Shown piece by piece: positions 33,738 through 42,673 of a DNA stretch of 64,000 bases. How positions within the stretch are numbered: the stretch's first letter is position 1; each line of letters starts with the position of its first letter. This DNA is from Calditrichia bacterium (lineage in GTDB: Bacteria; Calditrichota; Calditrichia; RBG-13-44-9; J075), in NCBI GenBank assembly GCA_020635015.1, contig JACKAP010000013.1, forward strand, positions 96,442-160,441, in the 5' to 3' direction. The notes under the pieces were generated by a model, which saw only the letters and a program-made list of their open reading frames with translations, had not been told where the DNA came from and did not search any database. A program made the position numbers and the translations under genes.

Positions 33738-34832
33738 ATGAAAAACTGCTTTTTGCCACTGCCGCTTACCTTGATTCTGGCCGTGATATGGGGGGGGCTT
33801 TCCCCCGCTCCGGCCCAGACCGATCCGGATCATCTGCTCCTGAAAAATTTCCGCCCGCAGTCGATTTATAACATTCCCCGCACCGAGATCAAAAAGGCAA
33901 AATATCCCGCCATCGACGTGCACTCCCATCCCTATGCCCGGGGCGCGGAAGAAATCGCCCGCTGGGTGAAACACATGGATGAGGTCGGGATCGAGAAGAC
34001 GATCATCCTGACCTACAGCAGCGGCGCGAAATTTGATTCGATTTATGCCCTCTACAGCAAATATCCCCTGCGTTTCGACCTGTGGTGCGGGTTCGACTTC
34101 CGCGGGCACGACCGCCCGGATTTTGGCCCGGCGGCGGTGGCGGAGCTGGAACGCTGCTACCGCCTGGGCGCCCGGGGAGTGGGGGAGATCTCCGACAAGG
34201 GCAAAGGACTCTATGCCGGTCCCATGAAAGCCTACGGCCTGCGCCTCGACGATCCCAAAATGGATCCGCTGCTGGAAAAATGCGCCGAACTGGGCATGCC
34301 GATCAATATCCATGTGGCGGAGCCGATCTGGATGTACCAGCCGATGGATTCCACCAATGACGGCCTGATGAACGCCTACGAATGGCGCCTGGACAACCAG
34401 CCCGGGATCGTGGACCATGCCGGGATGATCGATATCCTGGCCCGGGCGGTAGCGCGCCATCCCGGCACCACCTTCATCGCCTGCCACTTTGCCAACTGCT
34501 CCTACGATCTGAACAAGCTGGGAGCGCTGCTCGATCAGTATCCCAATCTCTATGCCGACATCGGGGCGCGCTATGCCGAGACCGCCCCAATCCCGCGCTT
34601 CGTGGCCCAATTTTTCGAAAAATACCAGGACCGCCTGCTCTACGGCACCGACATGGGTTTCGATGTGGAGATGTACCGCGTCACCTTCCGCATCCTGGAA
34701 AGCAGTGATGAACATTTTTATGAAACCGGCCAATTCGGCTACCACTGGGCCCTGAACGGCTTTGGTCTGAGTGATGGGGTGTTGAAGAAACTCTACCGTG
34801 ACAATGCGTTGAAGGTGCTCTACCGGCGGTGA
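33738..34832 (+). CDS. Exported amidohydrolase_2-family metal-dependent hydrolase
   Basis: 364 residues from ATG 33738 (MKNCFLPLPLTLILAVIW), chosen because it gives a clean signal peptide ending at SPAPAQT. An in-frame ATG at 33696 comes from the preceding repeat. Metal motifs are IDVHSHPYA (HxH), the His of INIHVAEP, FIACHFANC and LLYGTDMGFD with the C-terminal Asp. The TIM-barrel family includes decarboxylases and lactone hydrolases; the substrate is not predictable. An exported member is less usual and fits the neighbouring exported glycan enzymes. Confidence 0.85.
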   Translation: MKNCFLPLPLTLILAVIWGGLSPAPAQTDPDHLLLKNFRPQSIYNIPRTEIKKAKYPAIDVHSHPYARGAEEIARWVKHMDEVGIEKTIILTYSSGAKFDSIYALYSKYPLRFDLWCGFDFRGHDRPDFGPAAVAELERCYRLGARGVGEISDKGKGLYAGPMKAYGLRLDDPKMDPLLEKCAELGMPINIHVAEPIWMYQPMDSTNDGLMNAYEWRLDNQPGIVDHAGMIDILARAVARHPGTTFIACHFANCSYDLNKLGALLDQYPNLYADIGARYAETAPIPRFVAQFFEKYQDRLLYGTDMGFDVEMYRVTFRILESSDEHFYETGQFGYHWALNGFGLSDGVLKKLYRDNALKVLYRR

Positions 34833-34852
34833 GTTTGTGAAGGATTGTTTTT

Positions 34853-35098
34853 GCCACAGAGACACAGAGGGCACAGAGTCAGTTGTTAGTTATCAATGCC
34901 AATTACAAGTTGAGCAAAACAGTGATATTAGCCACGGATTCACACAGATTTACACGGATCTTGTTGTTTTTTGTGAAAAAACCAGGCTTTTATCTGTGTT
35001 TATCCGTGAAAATCCGTGGCTAAAACTAACATGTAATTCGCATTATCAGTTATCAGTTATCAGTTATCGGTTCTCTGCGACCTCTGTGTCTCTGTGGC
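34853..35098. repeat. Nested palindromes: CCACGGAT element inside a CACAGAG element
   Basis: Outer CACAGAG arms: 34853-34878 and 35073-35098. Inner arms: AGCCACGGATTCACACAGAT onward (34930-34959) and its complement (34992-35021). TCAGTTA heptamers remain on both sides of the insertion (34880-34890 and 35044-35069). Confidence 0.9.
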
Positions 35099-35135
35099 TA
35101 ACGTCTTTCAAACCGAACTTTAAATAGGAGGAGAT

Positions 35136-37190
35136 ATGAAATCACTTAAACCTTACCGGGCGATCATGCCGGCCATCATCCTGCTGACCCTGCTCGTCCT
35201 GACCGCCTGCGAGACCTCATCCCCGGTGGCGCAGATCTCCGACGGGCGGATCACCGTCGAATTCGACGGCAATCTGCTCAGCCGGGTGAGCGCCACCTTC
35301 GACGGCAAGACGATGCTGCTGGGGGATTATTCGCCGTCTGAGTATGTCACGGTTGCCGGCAACGATCTGAAATTATTCCCGGTCGCCGAACATCAGGAGA
35401 GTACAGTTGATGATCCGATCGGAAAGGGCAAACAACTGACCATCAGCGGCATGTCCGGCGATCTGCGCAAGATGGTGCAGGTGACGCTCTACGAGAATTT
35501 CCCCGGGATGGCAGTCTTCAATGTGAGTTATACCAATACCGGGGAAGCCGATCTGGCCGTGGAACGCTGGGTAAATCAACACTACCAGGTCAAGGCCGGC
35601 CAAAGCGCACCCGCCCTGTGGTCGTTCCAGAGCGGATCCTACGAGAATCGCCCGGACTGGCTGCTGCCCCTGGCCGCGGGCTTTTCCCAGGACAATTACA
35701 TGGGCATGAACGCCAGCGATTACGGCGGAGGCACCCCGGTGGTGGATGTCTGGCGCCAGGAAGCCGGCCTGGGCATCGGCCACCTGGAGATGGTGCCCAA
35801 ACTGGTGTCGCTGCCGGTCACCATGCCGGATGGCCAGGCGGCATATTTGGGAGTGAGGTATCAAAAGAATCACACGCTGAAGCCCGGGGAAACCTTGGAA
35901 ACCTATCAAACTTTCGCTTATACGCATCAGGGCGACTGCTTCGCCACCCTCAGCGCCTACCGCCGGATGATGGAGGCGCGGGGGATCAAGCTGGCCGATT
36001 ATCCCGAGACCTCCTACCAGCCGGTATGGTGCGCCTGGGGCTTCGAGCGCGATTTTACCATCGACCAGATCTACAACGCCCTGCCCAAGGTGAAGGAACT
36101 GGGTTTCGACTGGGCGGTGCTCGATGACGGCTGGCAGACCGCCGAAGGCGACTGGTACCTGTTGAAAAGCAAGTTCCCCAAGGGCGATGCCGATATGCGC
36201 AAGCTGACCGCCACCATGCACCAGGCCGGCCTGCAGGCCAAGCTGTGGTGGGCGCCCCTGGCAGTCGACCCCGGCACCGACCTGATTCGTGATCATGCCG
36301 ACTATCTGCTGCTCAATGAAGACGGCTCCAAACAGGATATCAGCTGGTGGAACGCCTATTATCTCTGCCCGGCCTATCCCCCGGTGCAGGAATATACCCG
36401 CAAACTGGTGGAAAAAATTATGCGCACCTGGGATTATGACGGACTGAAGATCGACGGGCAGCACCTCAACGCCGCCCCGCCCTGTTACAATCCCGCGCAT
36501 CATCATGCCTATCCGGAAGAAGCCTTCGAGAAGGTGCCGGAATTTTTTAAGGCGATCTATGAAACCGCCCGCAGCATCAAGCCCGAGGCGGTGGTGGAGA
36601 TTTGCCCCTGCGGCACTGCTTATGCCTTCCACACCATGCCCTATATGAACCAGCCGGTATCCTCCGATCCGGAAAGCTCCTGGCAGATCCGCCTGAAAGG
36701 GAAAACCCTGAAGGCGCTGATGGGCCCCTCGATGCCCTATTACGGCGACCACGTCGAGCTGAGCGACGGCCGGGACGATTTCGCCTCCACCGTGGGGATC
36801 GGCGGGGTGGTCGGCACCAAGTTCACCTGGCCGGTGGGCGCCAAGAAGGATTCCAAGATCGACCTCACCCCGGAAAAGGAAACCGTCTGGAAAAAGTGGG
36901 TGGATATTTACCGGGAGAAGATGCTCTCCAGCGGTATTTACCGCGGGGATCTCTACGATCTCGGCTTCGACCGCCCGGAAGCCCATGCCATTGAAAAGGA
37001 TGGCCGGATGTATTATGCCTTCTACGCTGACTCCTTTCAGGGCGAGCTCGAACTGCGCGGACTGGGGGATCAAACCTTCCGCGTGACCGATTATGAAAAC
37101 GGCAAAGACCTCGGCACCGTCAAAGGGCCGCAGGCCAAACTGCCGGTCAGCTTCAGCAAGCACCTGCTGCTGGAAGTGGTGCCGGAATAA
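35136..37190 (+). CDS. GH36-family alpha-galactosidase-like lipoprotein
   Basis: 684 residues. The lipobox LLVLTAC (near residue 25) indicates a lipoprotein. An N-terminal beta-sandwich (about 30-280) precedes the clan GH-D barrel: WCAWGFERDFTIDQIYN, VLDDGWQ (near 330), LWWAPLAVDPG, the nucleophile Asp in DYDGLKIDGQ (near 437), EICPCGTAYAF and the probable acid/base Asp in PVSSDPESSWQ (near 508). The family hydrolyses alpha-galactosides, and some members act on alpha-N-acetylgalactosaminides. GGAGGAG precedes ATG 35136. Location in the periplasm or at the surface fits a glycan-use locus. Whether Gal or GalNAc is preferred cannot be read from the sequence. Confidence 0.85.
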   Translation: MKSLKPYRAIMPAIILLTLLVLTACETSSPVAQISDGRITVEFDGNLLSRVSATFDGKTMLLGDYSPSEYVTVAGNDLKLFPVAEHQESTVDDPIGKGKQLTISGMSGDLRKMVQVTLYENFPGMAVFNVSYTNTGEADLAVERWVNQHYQVKAGQSAPALWSFQSGSYENRPDWLLPLAAGFSQDNYMGMNASDYGGGTPVVDVWRQEAGLGIGHLEMVPKLVSLPVTMPDGQAAYLGVRYQKNHTLKPGETLETYQTFAYTHQGDCFATLSAYRRMMEARGIKLADYPETSYQPVWCAWGFERDFTIDQIYNALPKVKELGFDWAVLDDGWQTAEGDWYLLKSKFPKGDADMRKLTATMHQAGLQAKLWWAPLAVDPGTDLIRDHADYLLLNEDGSKQDISWWNAYYLCPAYPPVQEYTRKLVEKIMRTWDYDGLKIDGQHLNAAPPCYNPAHHHAYPEEAFEKVPEFFKAIYETARSIKPEAVVEICPCGTAYAFHTMPYMNQPVSSDPESSWQIRLKGKTLKALMGPSMPYYGDHVELSDGRDDFASTVGIGGVVGTKFTWPVGAKKDSKIDLTPEKETVWKKWVDIYREKMLSSGIYRGDLYDLGFDRPEAHAIEKDGRMYYAFYADSFQGELELRGLGDQTFRVTDYENGKDLGTVKGPQAKLPVSFSKHLLLEVVPE

Positions 37191-37221
37191 ATGCACTCAT
37201 AATATAGGACAAACGTAATCA

Positions 37222-37426
37222 ATAGAACGCGGATGACACGGATGATGCGGATTCTCACGGATAAGGCATAATGGGAAAGACACAACAACGACAGCCACAG
37301 AGACACAGAGTTCACAGAGAACTGACGATTGACAATTGAAAACTGAAACACCTCTGTGTTCTCTGTGCCTCTGTGGCAACAACACAGAAAGAAATATCCG
37401 TGTCATCCGCGTTATCCGCGTTCTAT
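37222..37426. repeat. Nested palindromes: CACAGAG element inside a GAACGCGGATGACACGG element
   Basis: Outer arms: ATAGAACGCGGATGACACGG onward (37222-37262) and its complement (37394-37426). Inner CACAGAG arms: 37294-37320 and 37351-37377. Here the CACAGAG family is the inner element, the reverse of the order at 34853-35098. Confidence 0.9.
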
Positions 37427-37442
37427 AAAAGCTGGAGACCCC

Positions 37443-37552
37443 ATGAACCGACGCACCTTCCTGAAAACCGGCGGTGCTGCCGCCTTGCTCGCCGGCCTGG
37501 GCACCCGCTCAATCCCGACGGCACCCTGACGCTCAAGGCGAATTTACGATAA
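37443..37552 (+). pseudogene. Remnant of a Tat-exported protein gene (internal deletion)
   Basis: ATG 37443 opens MNRRTFLKTGGAAALLAGLG, a twin-arginine signal peptide, but the frame stops after 28 codons (TGA 37527-37529). From about 37510 another frame reads NPDGTLTLKANLR and ends with TAA at 37550-37552, which looks like the tail of a protein. The simplest reading is that almost the whole gene body was deleted, leaving start and end fused out of frame. The gene's identity is not recoverable. A repeat element follows 15 bases later. Confidence 0.6.
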
Positions 37553-37566
37553 CGGCACAGGGTTTG

Positions 37567-37707
37567 AATTGCACACAGATTACGCAGATTGGACAGATTT
37601 TCGCAGATAATACTTTTTCGTAAACGACTTGATTCGTGGTATAAACATGGTCTTCCATTGAATAAAAATCTGTGGAAATCTGTTCAATCTGTGAAAATCT
37701 GCGTGCC
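37567..37707. repeat. CAGATTACGCAGATT-family palindrome
   Basis: The arms AATTGCACACAGATTACGCA onward and its complement ending ATCTGCGTGCCAT enclose a short unique loop. Other copies are at 42473, 46433, 58051 and 62071. Confidence 0.85.
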
Positions 37708-37732
37708 ATCATTTGCAATGGAGGTTTATGGT

Positions 37733-39733
37733 ATGAAAAAGGTTTTATGGGTGCTGGTATGGTTAATGGCGGGGCAGGTGCAGGCGCAGCCGACGGTGGC
37801 GGAGGGGCAGAACTGGACCCATTACGTGCGCATTGCCGGGCACGGGCTGAATATCGATAATGTCGGTGAGATTATCAAAAGCGCCACCGGGACCCACGTC
37901 TTCGGCATCGAGACCGACAACAGCCTGACCGGCTATTACGAGAGCTTCCTCAATCCCGAGGACAAGCTGGCGGCGATCCGTGCGGTGGCGGAGGCGGCCC
38001 ACGCTGTTGGCAACAAGGTGTTTGTCTACACCGAAGGCCTGGAGACCATCACCGCCGATGCTGACCAGAAAGCACGCACCTTCTTCAAGGATCATCCCGA
38101 CTGGGTGCAGCGCGACATCAGCGGCCGCCCGGCGGTGTTTGGCGGGGGCGACGCATTCTGGATTAGCCAGGGCGATGAGGATGTCTGGATCACTCCCTAC
38201 GCCATGGAGTGGCGGGAAATTTTTATGGAGCGCATCCGCCAGATTGCCGCTACCGGCATCGATGGGGTCTTCGTGGACATCCCTTACTGGATGACCCACT
38301 TCGACGGCTGGGAGGATACCTGGGCCAGCTTCGACAATTACACCCTGGCGGCCTTCAAGGCGGTTTCCGGGCTGAACGCCAGAACCGATCTCAAGTTGGG
38401 CGATTTCAGCGATCCCAATTTTCTTCAATGGGTCGATTTCCGCATCCGCACCCTGACGGAATTTATGAAAGAAGTTGCAGAGAACGGCCGTGCGGTCAAT
38501 CCGGATTTTATCACCATCGCGGAGATCTATCCCGGGATCGAGGATTCGGCGGTGCGGGTAGGGGCGGACGTCTATGAGATGTACCGGGTGGTGGATGTGA
38601 TCGCCCATGAATACAGTGCCGGCGGATATAAATCGGCTGACCGCCAGCCGGCCGACTGGTTCGCCTTCATGACCGGGATGTATGCCTTCCGGGCTTTTGC
38701 GGAAGGGAAAGCCTCCTGGATGCTTACCTATTCCTGGGAAAATCATGAAAAGATCAAGGCCAGCGACGCCATGGAAAATCTGATGATGGCGCAGCTGATG
38801 GCCGGGGCCAACTGCTGGGATGCCGCCACCCACGTGATGTCGCGCTCCAACGATTATGCTGCCCGCAAGCGTATCTTTCAATGGATCGAAGCGCATGAAA
38901 CCACCTTCTACCGGCCGCGGAAGCCGCTGAAACCGGTGGGGATCTACTTCTCGCCGAAAACCCGCAATTATTTTGTCGATGAATACATTCCCGCATTTCG
39001 GGGGATGATGTTCCTGCTGCTGCAAACCCATACGGAATTTCAGATCGTCACCCCGCGTACCCGGGCAGATTTTGCCGGGGATGCGCTGATCCTGCCCGAT
39101 GTGAAATGCCTCGATGATGCCGAGATCGCCTGGCTGAAGGATTATATCAACGCCGGTAAGGGCCTGCTGGCCAGCGGTGAATCGGGCAGTTATGACGAGT
39201 GCCGCCAGCGCCGGGAGGTCAATCCTTTGCAAAGGCTGCTGACCATGGAAGACCCGGTCGGAAGCGATGCTGTCCCGGGCGGCAAAAAGATCGCTTATCG
39301 TCCCGACGGGCCGGGCAAAGCTTATTATAAAGCGGTGCGTCAGGAATATAATGCCGCCGCCTATGCCGGAAAATATAGCGGCACGGAATTCTCCCGGCTC
39401 CTGGAAAATTTCTCCCGCACCCTCCGCGACGACCTCGGCTACCGCCCGGCGGTGACGGTAGAGGCCTCGCCGTTCGTGTCGAGCCAGATCGCCGCAGTGG
39501 ACGGAAAGCCAGCCGTGTTCCTGGCCAATTTTGCCGGGCTGAAGGGGAAGGAGAAGGCCAATCAACTCCCGGCCAAAGGGGTGAAGGTCGCTTTTGAGGC
39601 GGAGCGCAATGCGGCGGTTTACGCCCTGGAGTTCCTGGGCAAGCCCAAAAAGCTCAGCGGCACCTGGAAAGATGGGAAAATGCACTGCACCCTGCCGGCC
39701 TTCCAGCGGGGGATGGTGGTTTGGTGTGAGTAA
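37733..39733 (+). CDS. Exported putative glycoside hydrolase: TIM barrel plus GATase-like domain
   Basis: 666 residues from ATG 37733 (GGAGG nine bases upstream; ATG 37718 also in frame). The signal peptide ends at QVQAQP. The N-terminal half reads as a (beta/alpha)8 barrel (GTHVFGIETDNS, KVFVYTEGLETI, GIDGVFVDIPYW near 176, FITIAEIYPGIEDS near 262, SWMLTYSWENHEKI). The middle has a glutamine-amidotransferase-like fold (ALILPDVKCLDDAEIAWLKDYINAGKGLLASGESG), as in beta-galactosidase trimerisation domains. A C-terminal beta domain follows. This is the layout of GH42-like and hypothetical GHL families. Glu in AEIYPG is a candidate catalytic acid. The substrate is unknown. The product at 46793 has the same architecture. 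Confidence 0.7.
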   Translation: MKKVLWVLVWLMAGQVQAQPTVAEGQNWTHYVRIAGHGLNIDNVGEIIKSATGTHVFGIETDNSLTGYYESFLNPEDKLAAIRAVAEAAHAVGNKVFVYTEGLETITADADQKARTFFKDHPDWVQRDISGRPAVFGGGDAFWISQGDEDVWITPYAMEWREIFMERIRQIAATGIDGVFVDIPYWMTHFDGWEDTWASFDNYTLAAFKAVSGLNARTDLKLGDFSDPNFLQWVDFRIRTLTEFMKEVAENGRAVNPDFITIAEIYPGIEDSAVRVGADVYEMYRVVDVIAHEYSAGGYKSADRQPADWFAFMTGMYAFRAFAEGKASWMLTYSWENHEKIKASDAMENLMMAQLMAGANCWDAATHVMSRSNDYAARKRIFQWIEAHETTFYRPRKPLKPVGIYFSPKTRNYFVDEYIPAFRGMMFLLLQTHTEFQIVTPRTRADFAGDALILPDVKCLDDAEIAWLKDYINAGKGLLASGESGSYDECRQRREVNPLQRLLTMEDPVGSDAVPGGKKIAYRPDGPGKAYYKAVRQEYNAAAYAGKYSGTEFSRLLENFSRTLRDDLGYRPAVTVEASPFVSSQIAAVDGKPAVFLANFAGLKGKEKANQLPAKGVKVAFEAERNAAVYALEFLGKPKKLSGTWKDGKMHCTLPAFQRGMVVWCE

Positions 39734-39786
39734 CGGAATAAACGGCATAGCACGCGTTCCATTAAAGCAGAGCGGGGTTTAGCAAC

Positions 39787-41007
39787 GTGCTCAAAATTCT
39801 TCTCATCCTGACGGCATTGCTTACCGCTACCGCCCTGGCCGGGGCGGGGGATACGCTGGCGGTGGTGCGGGTGGCGGAGACGGCCGGGCTGGTGCGGGAA
39901 CTGGTTTACATCGAAATTCCCTTGCAGACCGGGCATCCCGGGATCATTTCCGGGAAAACCGGCATCCTGGCACGGAGTGCCGGGTGCGCAGCATGGGCCT
40001 GTCAGTTGGATGAGATGCGGGTATTTGCGGAACCATCAGCAGCGCAGCTACGAGTGGTTTTTCCGCTCTCCCTGGCGGCTGATGAAACGAAAACCGTCTG
40101 GCTGATCGCCGGAGATGCCGCTGCGGCGCTGACCGGCGAGCTTCGCCTGGCAGGAGCGGGAACCGAACTCCAGATAGATAATGAATTCTACCGGGCGGAC
40201 CTGACTCGCAGCGCCGACAGCGAAGGGAAAAATCACGCCTCCGGGCAGTTGCGCGAGTTGCTGCTGAAACAGGGCTTTGATGTGCGGCTGTTCCGCGGCG
40301 AGAACCGGATGCACTGGGCGCCTAATTTTCATAAACCGGAACGGGAATACTACAGCACGATTGCCGGGTGGGATGATCCGGCAATATGCCGGGCGGAGAC
40401 CGGGCCCTACCGGGTGCGCACGGTGCGCCGCGACCGCGCCCCGGATCACCCGGAAATTATGCTAACGGCGGTCTACGACTTCTATGCCGGCCTCCCCTGG
40501 TTTCGTTTCTACAGTGAGATGGAAATAATGGAAGATATTGAACTACTGCTCCTGCGCAATGACGAGATGACCATGGACAGCCTCTTCACCCACGTCGCCT
40601 TCCAGCGGCCGGCCGGGACGATAGAAGATCTTCCTTTTGCGCAGCGCGATGCCGTGCTGGAACAGCAGCCGCTGGAAAATGATGCGCCCTGGCTGTGTTT
40701 TTATCATCAGGAAAAAGGGTACGCCTTTGGCAGCATCCGTTTGGATTACGATAATCATGATGATTTTGGGGAGCCATCACCGCTCTATCATCCCCATACC
40801 CGCATCAGCGATGGAGCGGGAGGAGGGAAATACTGGAACCGCCGCCTGATCGATGAACAGCGCACTTATGTTCCCCGGGGCAGCCGGTATATCGAGGAAA
40901 ATGCCTACCTGGTCTTCCGGATCGATGTGGCCGATAAGTTCCGGGGGATCCGCGAATGGGCGGCGCGCCTGCGCCAGCCGCCGCGGGTGAGGGTTTGGGA
41001 GGAGTGA
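39787..41007 (+). CDS. Exported protein of unknown function, paralog 1 of 2
   Basis: 406 residues from GTG 39787. The signal peptide ends near ATALAGAG. I do not recognise the family. The protein looks all-beta, and long stretches are shared with the next gene: FYRADLTR, MHWAPNF, EYYSTIAGWDDP, RAPDHPEIMLTAVYDFY, LLRNDEMTMDSLFTHVAF, ENDAPWLCFY, FGSIRLDYDN, KYWNRRLIDEQ and LVFRIDV. The pattern of conserved His, Asp, Glu and Trp suggests a carbohydrate-active enzyme or binding protein. It lies 53 bases after the TIM-barrel gene. Confidence 0.7.
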   Translation: MLKILLILTALLTATALAGAGDTLAVVRVAETAGLVRELVYIEIPLQTGHPGIISGKTGILARSAGCAAWACQLDEMRVFAEPSAAQLRVVFPLSLAADETKTVWLIAGDAAAALTGELRLAGAGTELQIDNEFYRADLTRSADSEGKNHASGQLRELLLKQGFDVRLFRGENRMHWAPNFHKPEREYYSTIAGWDDPAICRAETGPYRVRTVRRDRAPDHPEIMLTAVYDFYAGLPWFRFYSEMEIMEDIELLLLRNDEMTMDSLFTHVAFQRPAGTIEDLPFAQRDAVLEQQPLENDAPWLCFYHQEKGYAFGSIRLDYDNHDDFGEPSPLYHPHTRISDGAGGGKYWNRRLIDEQRTYVPRGSRYIEENAYLVFRIDVADKFRGIREWAARLRQPPRVRVWEE

Positions 41008-41012
41008 AATTT

Positions 41013-41150
41013 TTGCCACGAATGGACGCGAATGTTCCGGTCTGCGGTTTGAGGAATTGTTTGCTCGAACAGATTCCTCACTGCGTTTCACTACGTTCGG
41101 AATGACGACATTACGGTCATTCCGAAGGCGGTAGCCGAGGAATCTATAAA
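41013..41150. repeat. Half GCCACGAAT repeat plus GGAATGACG palindrome
   Basis: The left arm GCCACGAATGGACGCGAATG (41015-41034) has no matching right arm; its full relative is at 48958-49020. Next to it AGATTCCTCACTGCG onward and GAGGAATCT (about 41069-41143) form a palindrome around CGGAATGACG and CGGTCATTCCG. Confidence 0.7.
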
Positions 41151-41199
41151 TTTACATGACTTTATCAATATATAATGTAAACAGATGCGACAGGTAAAC

Positions 41200-42474
41200 A
41201 TGATGGATCAATCTTTAAAAGACATTCTGCGAAAAATAGTGTTCCGGTTGGTTTTTTTACTGATGACAACAAACGTCCTGCTGATCGCACAACAACCCGA
41301 GTTAGCGCGATTGACGGTAGAGGAGCCGGCCGGGCTGGGAAGGGCCGGGGAGTATGTGGAGTTTGCACTGCAGGTTCCGCTCGAACAATTGGAACAGGCG
41401 ACACCGGCCCTGGCGGCGGTCGATGTGAAAAGCGGCGACACCATCCCGGTGCAGGTATTCGATTTTAAAACCACGCCGGATGAGAAAACTGCGCTGCTGC
41501 GAGCGATCTTTCCGCTGCGCATCGTTGCCGGGGAAAAGCGCGAGTTTACCATCATCTCCGCTCCCGGGGGGCCGCCGCCCGCAAAACAAGATGCCGGCAA
41601 ACTGTCCGTCAGCGGCGAGGATACCGAACTGATCGTCGAGAACGCTTTCTACCGGGCCGACCTGACCCGCAATCCCGCCATCGAGCCGCAAAGCCACCCT
41701 TCCGGACAGATTCGTTCCCTGCTGATCAAAATGGGCTTCGACCAACTGCTGACCAATGCCGAAGACCGCCTGCACTGGGCGCCGAATTTCAAGCGCCCGG
41801 AGTTGGAATATTATACCACCATCGCCCATTGGGAAAATCCCGGCCTGAACCGGGTGGATCGCGGCCCTTACCTGGTGCGCACCGTGCGCCAGGATTATGC
41901 CCCGGACCATCCGGAGATCCTCCTGACGGCGGTTTACAAATTTTACCGCGGCCAGCCCTATTTCCGCTTCTATTCCGGGATGGAGTTCCGCGAAGATCTC
42001 TGGCTGGCGCTGCTGCGCAACGACGAGATGACCATGGACAGCATGTTCACCCATCTGGCCTTCGAACGGCCCGGAGGCCAGATCGTGGATATAACTTTTG
42101 AGGAACGGCATGAATTGCTCGAAAAGCAACCGATCGAAAACGACGCTCCCTGGATCTGTTTTTATAACGCGGATCGCGGTTTTGCTTTCGGCAGCATCCG
42201 TATCAATTACGACAATCGAAATGTTTTCGGCCAGGAATCGCCGACCTTCCGCCCCCATACCCAGATCGGCGAATGGCTGGCAGGGATCAAATACTGGAAC
42301 CGGCGGCTGGTGCATGACCAGCTGACCTTCATTCCCAAAGGCAGCCGATACCAGGAGGAAAATGTCTACCTGGTGTTCCGGATCGGGGCGGAAGATCGCT
42401 TCCAGCCGATTCGCGACACCGCCGCCCGCCTGCGCCAGCCGCTGCGGGTGACGGTCGGTTATTCCGGGTACTAA
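41200..42474 (+). CDS. Exported protein of unknown function, paralog 2 of 2
   Basis: About 424 residues from ATG 41200 (ATG 41203 directly follows; an in-frame ATG at 41185 is less likely). The hydrophobic signal ends near NVLLIAQQ. The last 290 residues align along their length with the product of 39787 (FYRADLTRNP, LHWAPNFKRPELEYYTTIA, APDHPEILLTAVYKFY, LLRNDEMTMDSMFTHLAFERPGG, IENDAPWICFY, GFAFGSIRINYDN, KYWNRRLVHDQ, YLVFRIGAEDRF, AARLRQP), so the two arose by tandem duplication. The stop codon TAA is formed with the first bases of a repeat element. The function is unknown; glycan processing is suggested by location. Confidence 0.7.
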   Translation: MMDQSLKDILRKIVFRLVFLLMTTNVLLIAQQPELARLTVEEPAGLGRAGEYVEFALQVPLEQLEQATPALAAVDVKSGDTIPVQVFDFKTTPDEKTALLRAIFPLRIVAGEKREFTIISAPGGPPPAKQDAGKLSVSGEDTELIVENAFYRADLTRNPAIEPQSHPSGQIRSLLIKMGFDQLLTNAEDRLHWAPNFKRPELEYYTTIAHWENPGLNRVDRGPYLVRTVRQDYAPDHPEILLTAVYKFYRGQPYFRFYSGMEFREDLWLALLRNDEMTMDSMFTHLAFERPGGQIVDITFEERHELLEKQPIENDAPWICFYNADRGFAFGSIRINYDNRNVFGQESPTFRPHTQIGEWLAGIKYWNRRLVHDQLTFIPKGSRYQEENVYLVFRIGAEDRFQPIRDTAARLRQPLRVTVGYSGY

Positions 42475-42631
42475 TTGCACACAGATTTTTTGATGGCACA
42501 CAGATTACGCAGATTTAACAGATTTTCACAGATAAGGCTTTTATGTAAACGACTTTGATAGAAGCGGATCATGGTTGTCCGCTTTGTAAAATCTGCGTAA
42601 ATCTGTATCATCTGCGAAATCTGCGTGCCAT
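42473..42631. repeat. CAGATTACGCAGATT-family palindrome abutting a stop codon
   Basis: The element begins AATTGCACACAGATT, overlapping the TAA of the upstream gene by two bases. A second left arm (GGCACACAGATTACGCAGAT) follows, then the right arm ATCTGCGTAAATCTG onward to GCGTGCCAT. Confidence 0.8.
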
Positions 42632-42673
42632 TAAAACTGTTCGATATCATCAAAACTGATAAGGAGACGACCT

